A stretch of 64,000 bases of DNA, from positions 62,001 through 126,000 of the forward strand of contig NZ_JBHMFC010000010.1 of NCBI RefSeq assembly GCF_042427585.1, in the 5' to 3' direction. Shown here one piece after another: positions 8,342 through 17,721 of the stretch. The stretch is from Pseudalgibacter ostreae (GTDB lineage: Bacteria > Bacteroidota > Bacteroidia > Flavobacteriales > Flavobacteriaceae). The notes under the pieces were generated by a model. It was not told where the DNA came from. It searched no databases and was given only the letters and a program-made list of their open reading frames with translations. Made by a program: the position numbers and the translations under genes. Position 1 is the first letter of the stretch; each line of letters begins with the position of its first letter.

Positions 8342-9895
8342 ATGATACATATAAAAACAAACAAATTGCTTGGGCTTTTAGCTGTGTTGGCTATAACGCT
8401 CTCCGGATGCTCAAACGAATTGGAGCAACCCGAACTTAATAATAATTTTGCTGGAGGGACAGATTTTTCAAAAACTGAAAACATGATCTTTTCTCTCATT
8501 GGTGTCTATCAATCTGTTAGTGATAGGGGTTGGGAACAACCGCTGGTGGTTTCTACAAGAGGAGATGATGTGAATGCTGCAGGCGATCAACAAGGGCTTA
8601 AAAACCTAGATCGTTATGTTTACGACAATTCTTTTTTTGGCTCACGAACATTATGGGAAACGTATTATGGCGATATTATCAAAGCCCATACAGGAATGGA
8701 GCAAATAGAAAGGTATATAGAGTTCGCAGATGTAGAGGATGTCGCTTTAGGGAAGCAGTATATTGCAGAAGCCAAAGTATTGCGGGCTATATTGCTTTTT
8801 CAACTGTCACAGGTTTATGGTGCGGTGTTTATTCCAGAATCTTCTAATCTTAATGATTTTGCCAATGTAACTTCAGTGCCTTCAAAAGAGGAGGTAATGC
8901 AGCATCTTTCAAATCAGATGGGTGAAGCTATTCCATTTTTACTAGATATGCGTCCTAATGAACGTACCGATTTACCAGGTGGTGTTACTAAATATACAGC
9001 CTTACACATTAAGGCTCTAGCAAACCAAGAGCTAAAAGATTATCAAGCGGTAGCAGATGCGGCAGGACAAATTATAAGTTCAGGGAGATTTAGCTTAATG
9101 GCAGATTATTACGAATTGTTTAAAACTCCAGGGAAATTGAGCAATGAAAGCTTATACGAATTTCAATATTCCGATTTTGGTGCAGGAACAGGAGAACGGG
9201 TAGGACATCTTTATGCGCCTTATGGCCCAAACGGTTGGACGTCTGCCGTTGCGGGAGCGAGTCCAGGATGGGGCTTCTTTGAGCCAAGCATGAAGTATGT
9301 TAAGTTTATGTTGGATCGCGGGGAAAATGAACGCTTAGAAACCACGGTGTTATTTACAAAAAAAGGAATAGATAGTATTATTGCAACTACTAGCTATACT
9401 GCTAGTACACTTCCTTCTTTTGTGTCTGCAACTACGAGGGATGGAGATGTGTTAAAAGATAATGCGAGAGCTGTTTTTACTAGTGGTAAACATTATTTGC
9501 CAAGTAATCAATTAATTCCTGGTCGTACGGAGTATGGGAGCAACAAAAACTATATCGTATATCGGTATGCCGAAACACTTTTAATGTATGCCGAAGCTTT
9601 GGTTCAAGGTGCTTCAAGTAGTGTAATGACTAAAGATGAAGCGGTAAACATCGTAAGGGGTAGAGCAGGGCTTACACCAATAAGTGGTGTAACTTTAGAT
9701 CAAGTTGTAGATGAAAAATACGCCGAGCTGGCCATGGAGTGGGGTAAGCGGTTTTTTGATATGGTAAGGTTGGAAAGATATGGTGAATTGAGTTTTGAAG
9801 GGAGAACCTTTACTAAAGACAAAAGCTTTGTAACCTATCACCAAGATCAAATTGATGAATTTCCGATTTTAGGCGAGATCGCTAACCAAAATTAA
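8342..9895 (+). CDS. SusD/RagB-family glycan-binding lipoprotein
   Basis: 517 residues with a lipobox (ITLSGC; predicted acylated Cys about 22) followed by SNELEQ, acidic residues consistent with surface export of flavobacterial lipoproteins. Helical TPR-like SusD features are present: an N-terminal region around SLIGVYQSV, YIAEAKVLRAILLFQLSQVYG, LLMYAEAL and the C-terminal RGRAGL...EWGKRFFDMVRLERYG. It forms the surface lid on the SusC barrel and captures oligosaccharides. It sits 11 bases after susC and 18 before the LamG lipoprotein, so translation of the three is closely linked. Family call is certain; ligand is unknown. Confidence 0.95.
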   Translation: MIHIKTNKLLGLLAVLAITLSGCSNELEQPELNNNFAGGTDFSKTENMIFSLIGVYQSVSDRGWEQPLVVSTRGDDVNAAGDQQGLKNLDRYVYDNSFFGSRTLWETYYGDIIKAHTGMEQIERYIEFADVEDVALGKQYIAEAKVLRAILLFQLSQVYGAVFIPESSNLNDFANVTSVPSKEEVMQHLSNQMGEAIPFLLDMRPNERTDLPGGVTKYTALHIKALANQELKDYQAVADAAGQIISSGRFSLMADYYELFKTPGKLSNESLYEFQYSDFGAGTGERVGHLYAPYGPNGWTSAVAGASPGWGFFEPSMKYVKFMLDRGENERLETTVLFTKKGIDSIIATTSYTASTLPSFVSATTRDGDVLKDNARAVFTSGKHYLPSNQLIPGRTEYGSNKNYIVYRYAETLLMYAEALVQGASSSVMTKDEAVNIVRGRAGLTPISGVTLDQVVDEKYAELAMEWGKRFFDMVRLERYGELSFEGRTFTKDKSFVTYHQDQIDEFPILGEIANQN

Positions 9896-9913
9896 CGAAC
9901 AACACTGAAAAAA

Positions 9914-11671
9914 ATGAAAACATATCAAAATAAATATATTGTATTATTGTCGTTGTTGCTGGTCTTCTCATGTAATGAAGGCATAGACTCTATAACGGCT
10001 GTCGACGCTGGCGCAGATACAGGAGCTCCTGTAGTAACCATTAAAGCGCCTTTAGAAGGTGCTAAATTTAAGGTGAATGATCCAGTTATTGACGTAGACT
10101 TAGAGTTTGAAGTCACTGATGATATTGAAGTCGGTTCTATTTCGGTGTTCTTAGACGGAACACAAATAGCCATGATGAGCGATTTTATAGATTATCGCCG
10201 TGTATTAAAAACCCTTAGCGCAAATAATATCACTACCGGCATTCATGAATTAAAAGTTACGGCAACAGATCTTGATGGAAAATCGACTACTTCAACGGTT
10301 AGTTTTGAGAAAGAGCCGCCTTATGTTCCTTTGTTTGCAAATGAAATGTTGTATATGGCATTTGATGGGGATTATACCGAATTAATAAGTGTTACTAAAG
10401 CAACAAAAGTGGGTGCGCCCAGTTTTGCAGGGGAGGCCGTGGTAGGGTCTAATGCGTATGCTGGTGCAACAGATTCTTACGTAACCTTGCCCACTAGTGC
10501 TTTACAGTTAGGGGCGGAACTATCAGCTTCCTTTTGGTTTAAAGTAAACAAGACGCCCGATCGTGCTGGGATTTTAGTTATTTCACCACAAGATGATACT
10601 AATCCGGAGGCACAAAATAATAGAACTCGTGGTATTCGGTTCTTTAGAGAAAATGCAGATGGGAAACAGCGTTTCAAATTAAATATAGGTGACGGCATTG
10701 CAGATACCTGGGTAGACGGTGGGGCTGCTGCCGATGTTATACCTGGCTCTGGTTGGGTACACTTAGCTTTTACAATTTCTGCAACATCTGCGAAAGTTTA
10801 TATTGGAGGAGAAATGGTTAAAGAAAGTGCTATTACAGGGGTAGATTGGACGGGGTGTAATCTGTTATCGATCATGTCTGGTGCGCCTCGCTTTACAGAA
10901 TGGGGCCATAAAGCAGATTTGAGTTTTATGGACGACTTACGATTGTTCAATAAAACATTAACCCAGGCCGAAATACAAAATGTTATTGAGGTTACCAATC
11001 CTTATATTCCAGCAGATAGGGAAACACTGTACATGGCGTTTGATGGAAATTATACTAATAAGGTAAATGGAGCAGAAGCTACAGTTATGGGAACGCCTAC
11101 TTTTGATGATGCAGGTAAAAAAGGAAATGCTTATTTAGGCGCTACAGATTCTTATTTAACAGTTCCATCAACTGGTTTACAAGGAGAATCATTTAGTGCT
11201 ACCATGTGGTATAAAGTAAACCCCACACCAGATAGAGCTGGCATTTTAGTAATGGGGCCTGAAGATACCGTTAATCCAGCCGCACAAAATAACAGGAAAA
11301 GTGGTTTTCGTTTTTTTAGGGAAAATGCAGGGGGTAAACAACGTTTTAAATTGAATGTGGGTAATGGTACTGAAGATGTTTGGGTAGATGGAGGCATAGC
11401 TGCCGATGTGGATCCCGATGCTGGAGCATGGGTGCATTTGGCCTTTACTATATCCCCAACAAAAGCTCTCGTGTATATTAATGGAGTTGCTGTTGGAGAA
11501 AGCAGCATTACTGGGGTAGATTGGACAGGGTGTGATTTGTTATCTATCATGTCTGGTGCACCGCGTTTTACAGAATGGGGTCATAAATTTGATGCTAGCT
11601 TCTTGGACGAGCTTCATGTATACAAGAAAGCGCTTTCTCCTGCAGAAGTTATGGAGAGTATGGGTAATTAA
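9914..11671 (+). CDS. Surface lipoprotein with Ig-like domain and two tandem LamG domains
   Basis: 585 residues, lipobox LLLVFSC followed by NEGID, an acidic start suggestive of surface localization. Residues about 35-135 look like an Ig/cadherin-like domain (VTDDIEVGSISVFLDG, HELKVTATDLDG). Two homologous concanavalin-A-like LamG domains follow, starting with LYMAFDG at about 146 and 372; each carries NPxAQNNR..GxRFFRENAxGKQRFKLN and ITGVDWTGCxLLSIMSGAPRFTEWGHK. The near repetition shows a recent internal duplication. Its place right after SusCD is that of a SusE/SusF-type surface glycan-binding protein. I infer carbohydrate binding; no catalytic motif is visible. Confidence 0.85.
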   Translation: MKTYQNKYIVLLSLLLVFSCNEGIDSITAVDAGADTGAPVVTIKAPLEGAKFKVNDPVIDVDLEFEVTDDIEVGSISVFLDGTQIAMMSDFIDYRRVLKTLSANNITTGIHELKVTATDLDGKSTTSTVSFEKEPPYVPLFANEMLYMAFDGDYTELISVTKATKVGAPSFAGEAVVGSNAYAGATDSYVTLPTSALQLGAELSASFWFKVNKTPDRAGILVISPQDDTNPEAQNNRTRGIRFFRENADGKQRFKLNIGDGIADTWVDGGAAADVIPGSGWVHLAFTISATSAKVYIGGEMVKESAITGVDWTGCNLLSIMSGAPRFTEWGHKADLSFMDDLRLFNKTLTQAEIQNVIEVTNPYIPADRETLYMAFDGNYTNKVNGAEATVMGTPTFDDAGKKGNAYLGATDSYLTVPSTGLQGESFSATMWYKVNPTPDRAGILVMGPEDTVNPAAQNNRKSGFRFFRENAGGKQRFKLNVGNGTEDVWVDGGIAADVDPDAGAWVHLAFTISPTKALVYINGVAVGESSITGVDWTGCDLLSIMSGAPRFTEWGHKFDASFLDELHVYKKALSPAEVMESMGN

Positions 11672-11741
11672 AAGCATAAAACCTTGATTGCACACGTGTT
11701 TTTGAGGTCTCTCGAATGTTTCTTTAAGTTTTTTTAATAGA

Positions 11742-11804
11742 TGTTATTTTCAGCTGTGCCTTTTGTTTAAAAACAAAATTTCTAGGTACAGCTGAATAAT
11801 AACA
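11742..11804 (+). other. Long intercistronic hairpin inside the PUL
   Basis: Nested inverted repeats fill the gap between the LamG gene and the first GH144 gene. TGTTATT (11742-11748) pairs with AATAACA (11798-11804), TTCAGCTGTGCC (11749-11760) with GGTACAGCTGAA (11785-11796, one G-U pair), and TTTTGTTT (11761-11768) with AAACAAAA (11771-11778). Only a six-base bulge and one single-base bulge interrupt it. No T-run follows directly, so it may be a partial terminator, an RNA-stability element or a processing site that sets expression of SusCD-LamG against the enzymes. Confidence 0.6.
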
Positions 11805-11833
11805 AACACTCTTTTTATAAAATTTTCATACTA

Positions 11834-13189
11834 ATGAGGTTATTATATATATACGTTTTAGCAATTCTTGTTTTTAGTTGTAACTCTAAAACAAAACAGG
11901 CTAAATATGTGGAGAACGAAAACAAATATGTTGGACTATCAGATGATGTGCTTTTAGATTCCATACAAAAACAAACTTTTAATTATTTTTGGGATGGGGC
12001 AGAGCCTAACTCTGGCTTAGCTAGAGAGCGTTTGCACATGGATGATGACTACCCTACATCTCCTAAAAACACCATCACTACTGGAGGCAGCGGTTTTGGG
12101 TTTATGGCCATATTGGTAGGTGTGAAACGTCAGTTTATAACCCGTGAACAGGCTTTGGAGCGTTTTCATAAAATGGTCGATTTTTTAGAAACCGCCGACA
12201 GGTTTCATGGTGTATGGCCACATTGGTTGAATGGAGAAACAGGAAAAATGATCCCATTCAGCAAAAAAGATAATGGAGGTGATTTGGTCGAAACGGCTTT
12301 CTTAATAGAGGGCATGCTTACCGTAGCGGCGTATTTTAAAAACGGAAATGAAAGCGAACAGGCTTTGGTTACGAAAATAGATAAACTATGGAGAACGGTA
12401 GAGTGGAACTGGTACACTAAAAATGGTGAAGAGGTGCTATACTGGCATTGGTCTCCTGAATATGGTTGGGATATGGACTTTCCCATTGAAGGTTATAATG
12501 AGTGTTTGATTATGTATGTTTTGGCAGCGGCATCACCAACGTATCCTATAAAACCATCGGTATATCATAATGGATGGGCTCGAAATGGAGGCATTGTTTC
12601 AAATGAAAAATACTATGGGGAGGATGTTGTTTTAGATTATTATGCAGGAAGTGAGACTCTTACAGGGCCAATGTTTTGGGGGCATTACTCTTATGTGGGC
12701 TTAGATCCAAGAGGCCTTTCAGATTCCTATGCCGATTACTGGAAGCTTGTTCAGAATCAAGCAAAAATCCATCATAAGTATGCGGTAGACAATCCTGAGA
12801 ATTTTAAAGGGTATGGCGATAGCTTATGGGGGTTAACCTCAAGTTATTCCGTTAAAGGCTACAAATCCCACCGCCCTGGTAATGATGTAGGGGTTATTGC
12901 GCCTACAGCAGCCTTGTCGTCGTTTCCATACACACCAAAGGAAAGCATGAAAATGCTTAAAAAACTCTACAGGGACCATGATTCTTTAATAGGGAAATAT
13001 GGCCCTTATGATGCTTTTAGCTTAGAAGATAATTGGTATGTTCCTCGCTATTTAGCCATCGATCAAGGTCCTATTCCTGTTATGATTGAAAATTACCGTT
13101 CAGGGATGCTTTGGGAGTTGTTTATGAAAAATGAAGATGTTCAAAAAGGGCTTGATAAACTTGGGTTCACATATAATAAACCGCAGTAA
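11834..13189 (+). CDS. GH144-like (PF10091 glucoamylase-type) glycoside hydrolase lipoprotein, copy 1
   Basis: 451 residues with a lipobox (AILVFSC) followed by NSKTKQ, a basic rather than acidic start, so probably periplasmic. The body carries PF10091 features: TGGSGFGFMAILVGV, ADRFHGVWPHW, NGGDLVETAF, EWNWY...LYWHWSPEYGW, GYNE (Glu223), GHYSYVGLDPRGL and GLTSSYS...YKSHRPGNDVGV. GH144 contains endo-beta-1,2-glucanase of Chitinophaga and a sophorose-releasing exo-enzyme of Parabacteroides; as I recall, the GYNE glutamate matters for catalysis there. The protein is a close paralogue of the next gene, with a four-base gap. Substrate beta-1,2-glucan is inferred from family and the GH3 neighbour. 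Confidence 0.8.
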   Translation: MRLLYIYVLAILVFSCNSKTKQAKYVENENKYVGLSDDVLLDSIQKQTFNYFWDGAEPNSGLARERLHMDDDYPTSPKNTITTGGSGFGFMAILVGVKRQFITREQALERFHKMVDFLETADRFHGVWPHWLNGETGKMIPFSKKDNGGDLVETAFLIEGMLTVAAYFKNGNESEQALVTKIDKLWRTVEWNWYTKNGEEVLYWHWSPEYGWDMDFPIEGYNECLIMYVLAAASPTYPIKPSVYHNGWARNGGIVSNEKYYGEDVVLDYYAGSETLTGPMFWGHYSYVGLDPRGLSDSYADYWKLVQNQAKIHHKYAVDNPENFKGYGDSLWGLTSSYSVKGYKSHRPGNDVGVIAPTAALSSFPYTPKESMKMLKKLYRDHDSLIGKYGPYDAFSLEDNWYVPRYLAIDQGPIPVMIENYRSGMLWELFMKNEDVQKGLDKLGFTYNKPQ

Positions 13190-13193
13190 GATT

Positions 13194-14564
13194 ATGAGTA
13201 GATATATCACTTTGTTAATAGGCATACTGGTTTTTTCTTGTGATAAAGATCAAGGGCCGGGCTATCAAGAGCCTTACGTGCCAGGGGAGGAAGATGAACC
13301 AGATTTAGTAGAACCGCTTTCTGATACCGAAATGATGGACTTGGTTCAAAAAGAAACCTTTAAATATTTTTGGGACTTTGCGAATGCAGATTCTGGTGCC
13401 GCTAAAGAGCGTTATCACCCAAAAGATCCTACGCTTAATCAAGATGTGGTTACTTCGGGGGGAACTGGTTTTGGTTTAATGAGTATTATTGTAGGCATAG
13501 AGCGTGGTTTTATTACGCGAGTTCAAGGAGTCGAGCGCTTAGATAAAATACTTGCTTTTTTAGAAAATGCCGATAGATTTCATGGTGCTTGGTCGCATTG
13601 GATTGATGGTAACGATGGTCGTGCTATCCCTTTTAGCGAACTGGATGATGGTGGCGATTTGGTAGAAACTGCCTTGTTGTCGCAAGGCCTAATCTGTGTA
13701 AAAGAGTATTTTAAAAATGGATCGGATGTTGAAAAAGCATTAGCAATAAAAGCAGATGTGCTTTGGAAAGGAGTGGAATGGAACTGGTATACGCAAAACG
13801 AAGATGTGCTGTATTGGCATTGGAGCCCGAGTGTTGGATTTGAAATAGGTTTAAAACTTACAGGGTATAATGAAGTGCAAATAGCATATGTTTTAGCGGC
13901 TGCTTCTCCAAATTACAGTATTTCTAAAACGGTTTATGAAAAAGGATGGGCAAACTCAGGGGGTATAGTGTCTCCAGCTTCTCAATACGGGATTCCATTG
14001 GTATTAAATCATGCGGGAAGCTCTAATTTAGGTGGCCCCCTATTTTTTAGCCAGTATTCATTTTTGGGATTAAACCCGAAAAACCTTAGTGATCAATATG
14101 CTAATTATTGGAATGTGGTGGTAAATCATACTAAAATCAACCGTCAGTATTGTATGGCCAATCCTAATAATTATTTAGATTATGGTGCAGATTGTTGGGG
14201 ATTAACGGCCAGTTATTCCAGAAACACTGATGGCTCCTTAGGGTATTCTGCCCACAGCCCTTCCAATGATTTAGGTGTTGTTTCTCCTACCGCAGCCATT
14301 AGCTCCATAGCCTATACGCCTGCAGAATCTTTAAAAGTTATGCATTATTTATATCAACACAAAGACAGGTTGTTAGGTCCTGCTGGCTTTTATGATGCTT
14401 TTAGTCCGCACTACAATTATTGGGTTGCAGATGCTTATTTGGCTATTGATCAAGGGCCTCAAATCATTATGATAGAAAACCATAGATCGGGATTGTTATG
14501 GAATTTATTTATGCAGAATACCGATGTGAAAAAAGGATTGGAGCAATTGGGTTTCAATTATTGA
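13194..14564 (+). CDS. GH144-like glycoside hydrolase lipoprotein, copy 2
   Basis: 456 residues from the ATG at 13194, chosen because it starts a lipoprotein signal (MSRYITLLIGILVFSC) just four bases after the previous stop; longer frames overlap that gene. The Cys is followed by DKDQGPGYQEPYVPGEEDEPDLVEP, a long acidic linker typical of surface-exposed flavobacterial lipoproteins. The catalytic part parallels copy 1: TGGTGFGLMSIIVGI, ADRFHGAWSHW, DGGDLVETAL, LYWHWSPSVGF, GYNE (Glu227), YSFLGLNPKNLSD and YSAHSPSNDLGV. I infer a surface endo-acting enzyme that produces pieces for SusCD, with copy 1 working on them in the periplasm. Activity is not shown by sequence. Confidence 0.8.
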   Translation: MSRYITLLIGILVFSCDKDQGPGYQEPYVPGEEDEPDLVEPLSDTEMMDLVQKETFKYFWDFANADSGAAKERYHPKDPTLNQDVVTSGGTGFGLMSIIVGIERGFITRVQGVERLDKILAFLENADRFHGAWSHWIDGNDGRAIPFSELDDGGDLVETALLSQGLICVKEYFKNGSDVEKALAIKADVLWKGVEWNWYTQNEDVLYWHWSPSVGFEIGLKLTGYNEVQIAYVLAAASPNYSISKTVYEKGWANSGGIVSPASQYGIPLVLNHAGSSNLGGPLFFSQYSFLGLNPKNLSDQYANYWNVVVNHTKINRQYCMANPNNYLDYGADCWGLTASYSRNTDGSLGYSAHSPSNDLGVVSPTAAISSIAYTPAESLKVMHYLYQHKDRLLGPAGFYDAFSPHYNYWVADAYLAIDQGPQIIMIENHRSGLLWNLFMQNTDVKKGLEQLGFNY

Positions 14565-14620
14565 GCAGTAATTTAAAACGAATGTAAATTTATTATAAAC
14601 AGGTTAAATTTTAATAAAAA

Positions 14621-15412
14621 ATGATAAAATTAAGATATATACAGGTGTTTGTAATGTTGTTGATAGGAGTTGGAGGCATACTACATGCTCAAGACACGCT
14701 TTATGAAGCTAAACGCTTTATTAAGGCTCAAGACACACTGCAGTACCGTATTATGTATCCAGAAATGTTCGATAGCACCAAGTCATATCCTTTAGTGCTA
14801 TTTCTGCATGGTGCGGGTGAACGTGGTAATGATAATATATCCCAATTGGCACATGGTAGTCGGTTATTTGCTTCAGAAGAGCATCGTAAAGAGTTTCCAG
14901 CTATTGTTATTTTTCCGCAGTGTCCAAAATCGTCTTATTGGGCAAATGTTGAAGTGGATAGATCTACAAATCCGATAGGTCTAGAATTTCCAATAAACAC
15001 AGAGCCTACAACTGCCCTGAACATGGTTATGCAATTAGTGGACTCTATGGCATTAGAGCCCTTTGTAAAAAAAGAACACATGTATGTTGGGGGCTTATCT
15101 ATGGGCGGTATGGGGACTTTTGAAATCTTATATCGAAAACCAGACAGGTTTGCAGCAGCTTTTGCAATATGTGGCGCCGGAAATCCAGAGGGTACACAAC
15201 GATTTGCAGAAACCACACCGCTTTGGATATTTCATGGCGCTAAAGACGATGTTGTAAATCCGCAAGCTTCGGTAGCCATGGTAAGTGGTATTTTAAAGTA
15301 TGGTGGCAAACCAAATTTCACATTATATGCTAAAGACAATCATAATAGTTGGGATACTGCATTTGCAGAACCCGAACTGTTATCTTGGTTATTTTCTAAT
15401 TCTAAATCCTAA
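14621..15412 (+). CDS. Secreted alpha/beta-hydrolase (esterase / carboxylesterase family)
   Basis: 263 residues with a signal peptide ending near GGILHAQ. The alpha/beta-hydrolase core shows LVLFLHGAGERG (oxyanion region), nucleophile Ser160 in GGLSMGG, acid Asp209 or 210 in HGAKDDVVNP and His241 in DNHNSWD. Such 'prolyl oligopeptidase/dienelactone hydrolase-like' esterases recur in PULs and remove acyl groups from glycans. It precedes the GH3 gene by three bases. A role in removing substituents (for example succinyl groups, found on bacterial cyclic beta-1,2-glucans) is an inference; a generic carboxylesterase is equally possible. Confidence 0.75.
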   Translation: MIKLRYIQVFVMLLIGVGGILHAQDTLYEAKRFIKAQDTLQYRIMYPEMFDSTKSYPLVLFLHGAGERGNDNISQLAHGSRLFASEEHRKEFPAIVIFPQCPKSSYWANVEVDRSTNPIGLEFPINTEPTTALNMVMQLVDSMALEPFVKKEHMYVGGLSMGGMGTFEILYRKPDRFAAAFAICGAGNPEGTQRFAETTPLWIFHGAKDDVVNPQASVAMVSGILKYGGKPNFTLYAKDNHNSWDTAFAEPELLSWLFSNSKS

Positions 15413-15415
15413 AAC

Positions 15416-17710
15416 ATGAACAGGAACACTATAATTACCTCGTTAATGCTTACGCTTTTTTTTACATTGAGCCATTCTCAAAACACAAGTAAAAATCAAT
15501 TTGAAAAACAAGTTGATTCCATTTTAAAACTTATGACTATTGATGAAAAGCTAGGACAATTAAACCTGCCCTCTTCTGGTGATATTACTACAGGTGCTTC
15601 CCAAAGCTCTAATGTCGCTAAGAATATTGAAGACGGAAAGGTGGGAGGCCTTTTCAATATAAAAGGAGTTGAAAAAATCAAGGCCGTCCAAAAAATTGCG
15701 ATGGAGAAGAGCCGCTTGAAAATTCCACTGCTTTTTGCAATGGATGTTATTCACGGTTATGAAACCACGTTTCCAATTCCTTTGGGGCTATCTGCCTCTT
15801 GGGATATGGATATGATAGAAAAAACCGCAAGAATGGCCGCTCAAGAAGCTACCGCCGATGGTATTAATTGGACGTTTTCGCCCATGACAGATATTTCAAG
15901 AGATCCGCGTTGGGGTCGGGTTTCCGAAGGCTCTGGTGAAGATCCTTATTTGGGTAGTAAAATAGCAGAAGCTATGGTTAAAGGGTATCAAGGTCAGGAT
16001 CTTACAAAAAACAATACGATGCTGGCCTGTGTAAAACACTTTGCACTTTACGGTGCCTCGGAAGCAGGAAGAGATTACAATACTGTAGATATGAGTAAAA
16101 TACGAATGTATAACGAGTATTTTCAACCTTATAAAGCTGCAATTGATGCTGGTGTGGCCACGGTTATGGCTTCTTTTAATGAAGTGGATGGTATTCCTGC
16201 CACAGGAAATAAATGGTTGTTAACCGATTTATTAAGAGACGATTGGGGGTTTAATGGTTTTGTGGTTACCGATTATACAGGAATTAATGAAATGATTGCA
16301 CATGGTATGGGAAATCTGTCGCAAGTGTCTGCATTGGCATTAAAAGCAGGATCCGATATGGATATGGTGGGTGAAGGGTTTTTAACCACGCTTAAAGCAT
16401 CCTTAAGCACAGGCAAGGTTACTCTAGCAGATATTGATAAAGCAGTGAAACGTATTTTGACTGCGAAATATGAAATCGGCCTTTTTGATGATCCCTATAA
16501 ATACTGTAATCTTGAAAGGCCTGCAAAAGAAATTTTTACTCAAGAAAATAGAGCTTTTGCCAGGAAAGTTGGAGCGGAGTCTATGGTGTTATTAAAAAAT
16601 GAGAACCAAATATTACCTTTAAAAAGATCGGGAACAATTGCATTAATAGGCCCTTTAGCCAATAATGCGGTTAATATGGCAGGAACATGGAGTGTTGCTA
16701 CCAAACAAACAAAGTCCAATCCGTTGTTGGAAGGTTTAAAAACCGTAGCAGGAAAACATGTCAAGGTGCTGTATGCTAAAGGGAGTAATGTGGATTATGA
16801 TTTGGAGTATGAAGAACGGGTAACCATGTTTGGGAAAACCATTGATCGCGATAAAAGAACAGATAAAGAGCTGTTGGATGAGGCCTTAAAAATAGCTTCT
16901 AAATCTGATGTTATTGTGCTCGCTATAGGGGAGACTGCCGAAATGAGTGGTGAAAGCAGTAGTGTTACCAATTTACAGATACCACAGGTTCAAAAAGATT
17001 TATTAAACGCCTTGCTTAAAACAGGGAAACCTGTAGTGCTTACCTTGTTTACAGGACGACCATTGGCTATTACCGAAGAGAATGAAAATGTACCAGCCAT
17101 TTTAAACGTTTGGTTTCCTGGTAGTGAGGCAGGATTAGCTATTGCAGATGTCTTATTTGGCGATGTAAACCCATCAGGTAAAATTACCGCCACTTTTCCT
17201 ATGAATGTGGGGCAGGTGCCAATCTTTTACAATCATAAAAACACAGGAAGACCTTTAGGAAATACCGAGGGTAAGTTCGAGAAATTCAAGAGTAATTATT
17301 TGGATGTTCGTAACGAGCCTTTATACCCCTTTGGCTATGGATTAAGTTATACAAGGTTTACGTATACCAATTTAAAATTAAGCAGTACCCAAATCACCCC
17401 AAAAACAAGTGTTGAGGTTTCTGTAGATGTTACCAACTCTGGCGATTACGATGGGAAAGAAGTGGTGCAGTTATATATACGGGATCTCGTGGGGTCGGTT
17501 ACGCGTCCCGTTAAAGAATTAAAAGGGTTTCAGAAAATAGAAATTAAAAAAGGAGAAACTAAAACGGTAAGGTTTACAATTTCAGAAGAAGATTTGAAAT
17601 TCTATAACTCTAACTTAGATTTTGTTGCAGAACCTGGGGATTTTGAGGTTTTTGTGGGCACAGATTCCGCAACCCAAATGAAAACCAGCTTTCAGTTGGT
17701 GCAAGATTAA
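15416..17710 (+). CDS. GH3 beta-glucosidase (BglX-like), periplasmic
   Basis: 764 residues, signal peptide to about residue 22 (LSHSQN). GH3 N-terminal barrel motifs: AMDVIHGYETTFPIPLGLSASWD, SPMTDISRDPRWGRVSEGSGEDPYLGS, KHFALYGASEAGRDYNTVDMS, and the nucleophile Asp286 in GFVVTDYTGI. The (alpha/beta)6 domain follows (LLKNENQILPL, IGETAEMSGESSS with candidate acid/base Glu) and a fibronectin-III-like C-terminal domain (PLYPFGYGLSYT...FEVFVGTDS). It hydrolyses terminal beta-glucosyl residues of imported oligosaccharides. Beside GH144 genes the best guess is sophoro-oligosaccharides, as for a characterized Bacteroides GH3 enzyme. Family is certain, linkage specificity inferred. Confidence 0.93.
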   Translation: MNRNTIITSLMLTLFFTLSHSQNTSKNQFEKQVDSILKLMTIDEKLGQLNLPSSGDITTGASQSSNVAKNIEDGKVGGLFNIKGVEKIKAVQKIAMEKSRLKIPLLFAMDVIHGYETTFPIPLGLSASWDMDMIEKTARMAAQEATADGINWTFSPMTDISRDPRWGRVSEGSGEDPYLGSKIAEAMVKGYQGQDLTKNNTMLACVKHFALYGASEAGRDYNTVDMSKIRMYNEYFQPYKAAIDAGVATVMASFNEVDGIPATGNKWLLTDLLRDDWGFNGFVVTDYTGINEMIAHGMGNLSQVSALALKAGSDMDMVGEGFLTTLKASLSTGKVTLADIDKAVKRILTAKYEIGLFDDPYKYCNLERPAKEIFTQENRAFARKVGAESMVLLKNENQILPLKRSGTIALIGPLANNAVNMAGTWSVATKQTKSNPLLEGLKTVAGKHVKVLYAKGSNVDYDLEYEERVTMFGKTIDRDKRTDKELLDEALKIASKSDVIVLAIGETAEMSGESSSVTNLQIPQVQKDLLNALLKTGKPVVLTLFTGRPLAITEENENVPAILNVWFPGSEAGLAIADVLFGDVNPSGKITATFPMNVGQVPIFYNHKNTGRPLGNTEGKFEKFKSNYLDVRNEPLYPFGYGLSYTRFTYTNLKLSSTQITPKTSVEVSVDVTNSGDYDGKEVVQLYIRDLVGSVTRPVKELKGFQKIEIKKGETKTVRFTISEEDLKFYNSNLDFVAEPGDFEVFVGTDSATQMKTSFQLVQD

Positions 17711-17721
17711 AATACAAAAAG

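Noticed and set aside
11152..11550. 132-codon minus-strand reading frame inside the LamG gene
   Set aside because: It is antisense to a domain with clear homology to its own duplicate; no promoter or family signal.
10346..11665. Tandem DNA repeat or CRISPR-like element
   Set aside because: The repetition is a coding duplication of LamG domains, with one long unit copied once and no spacers.
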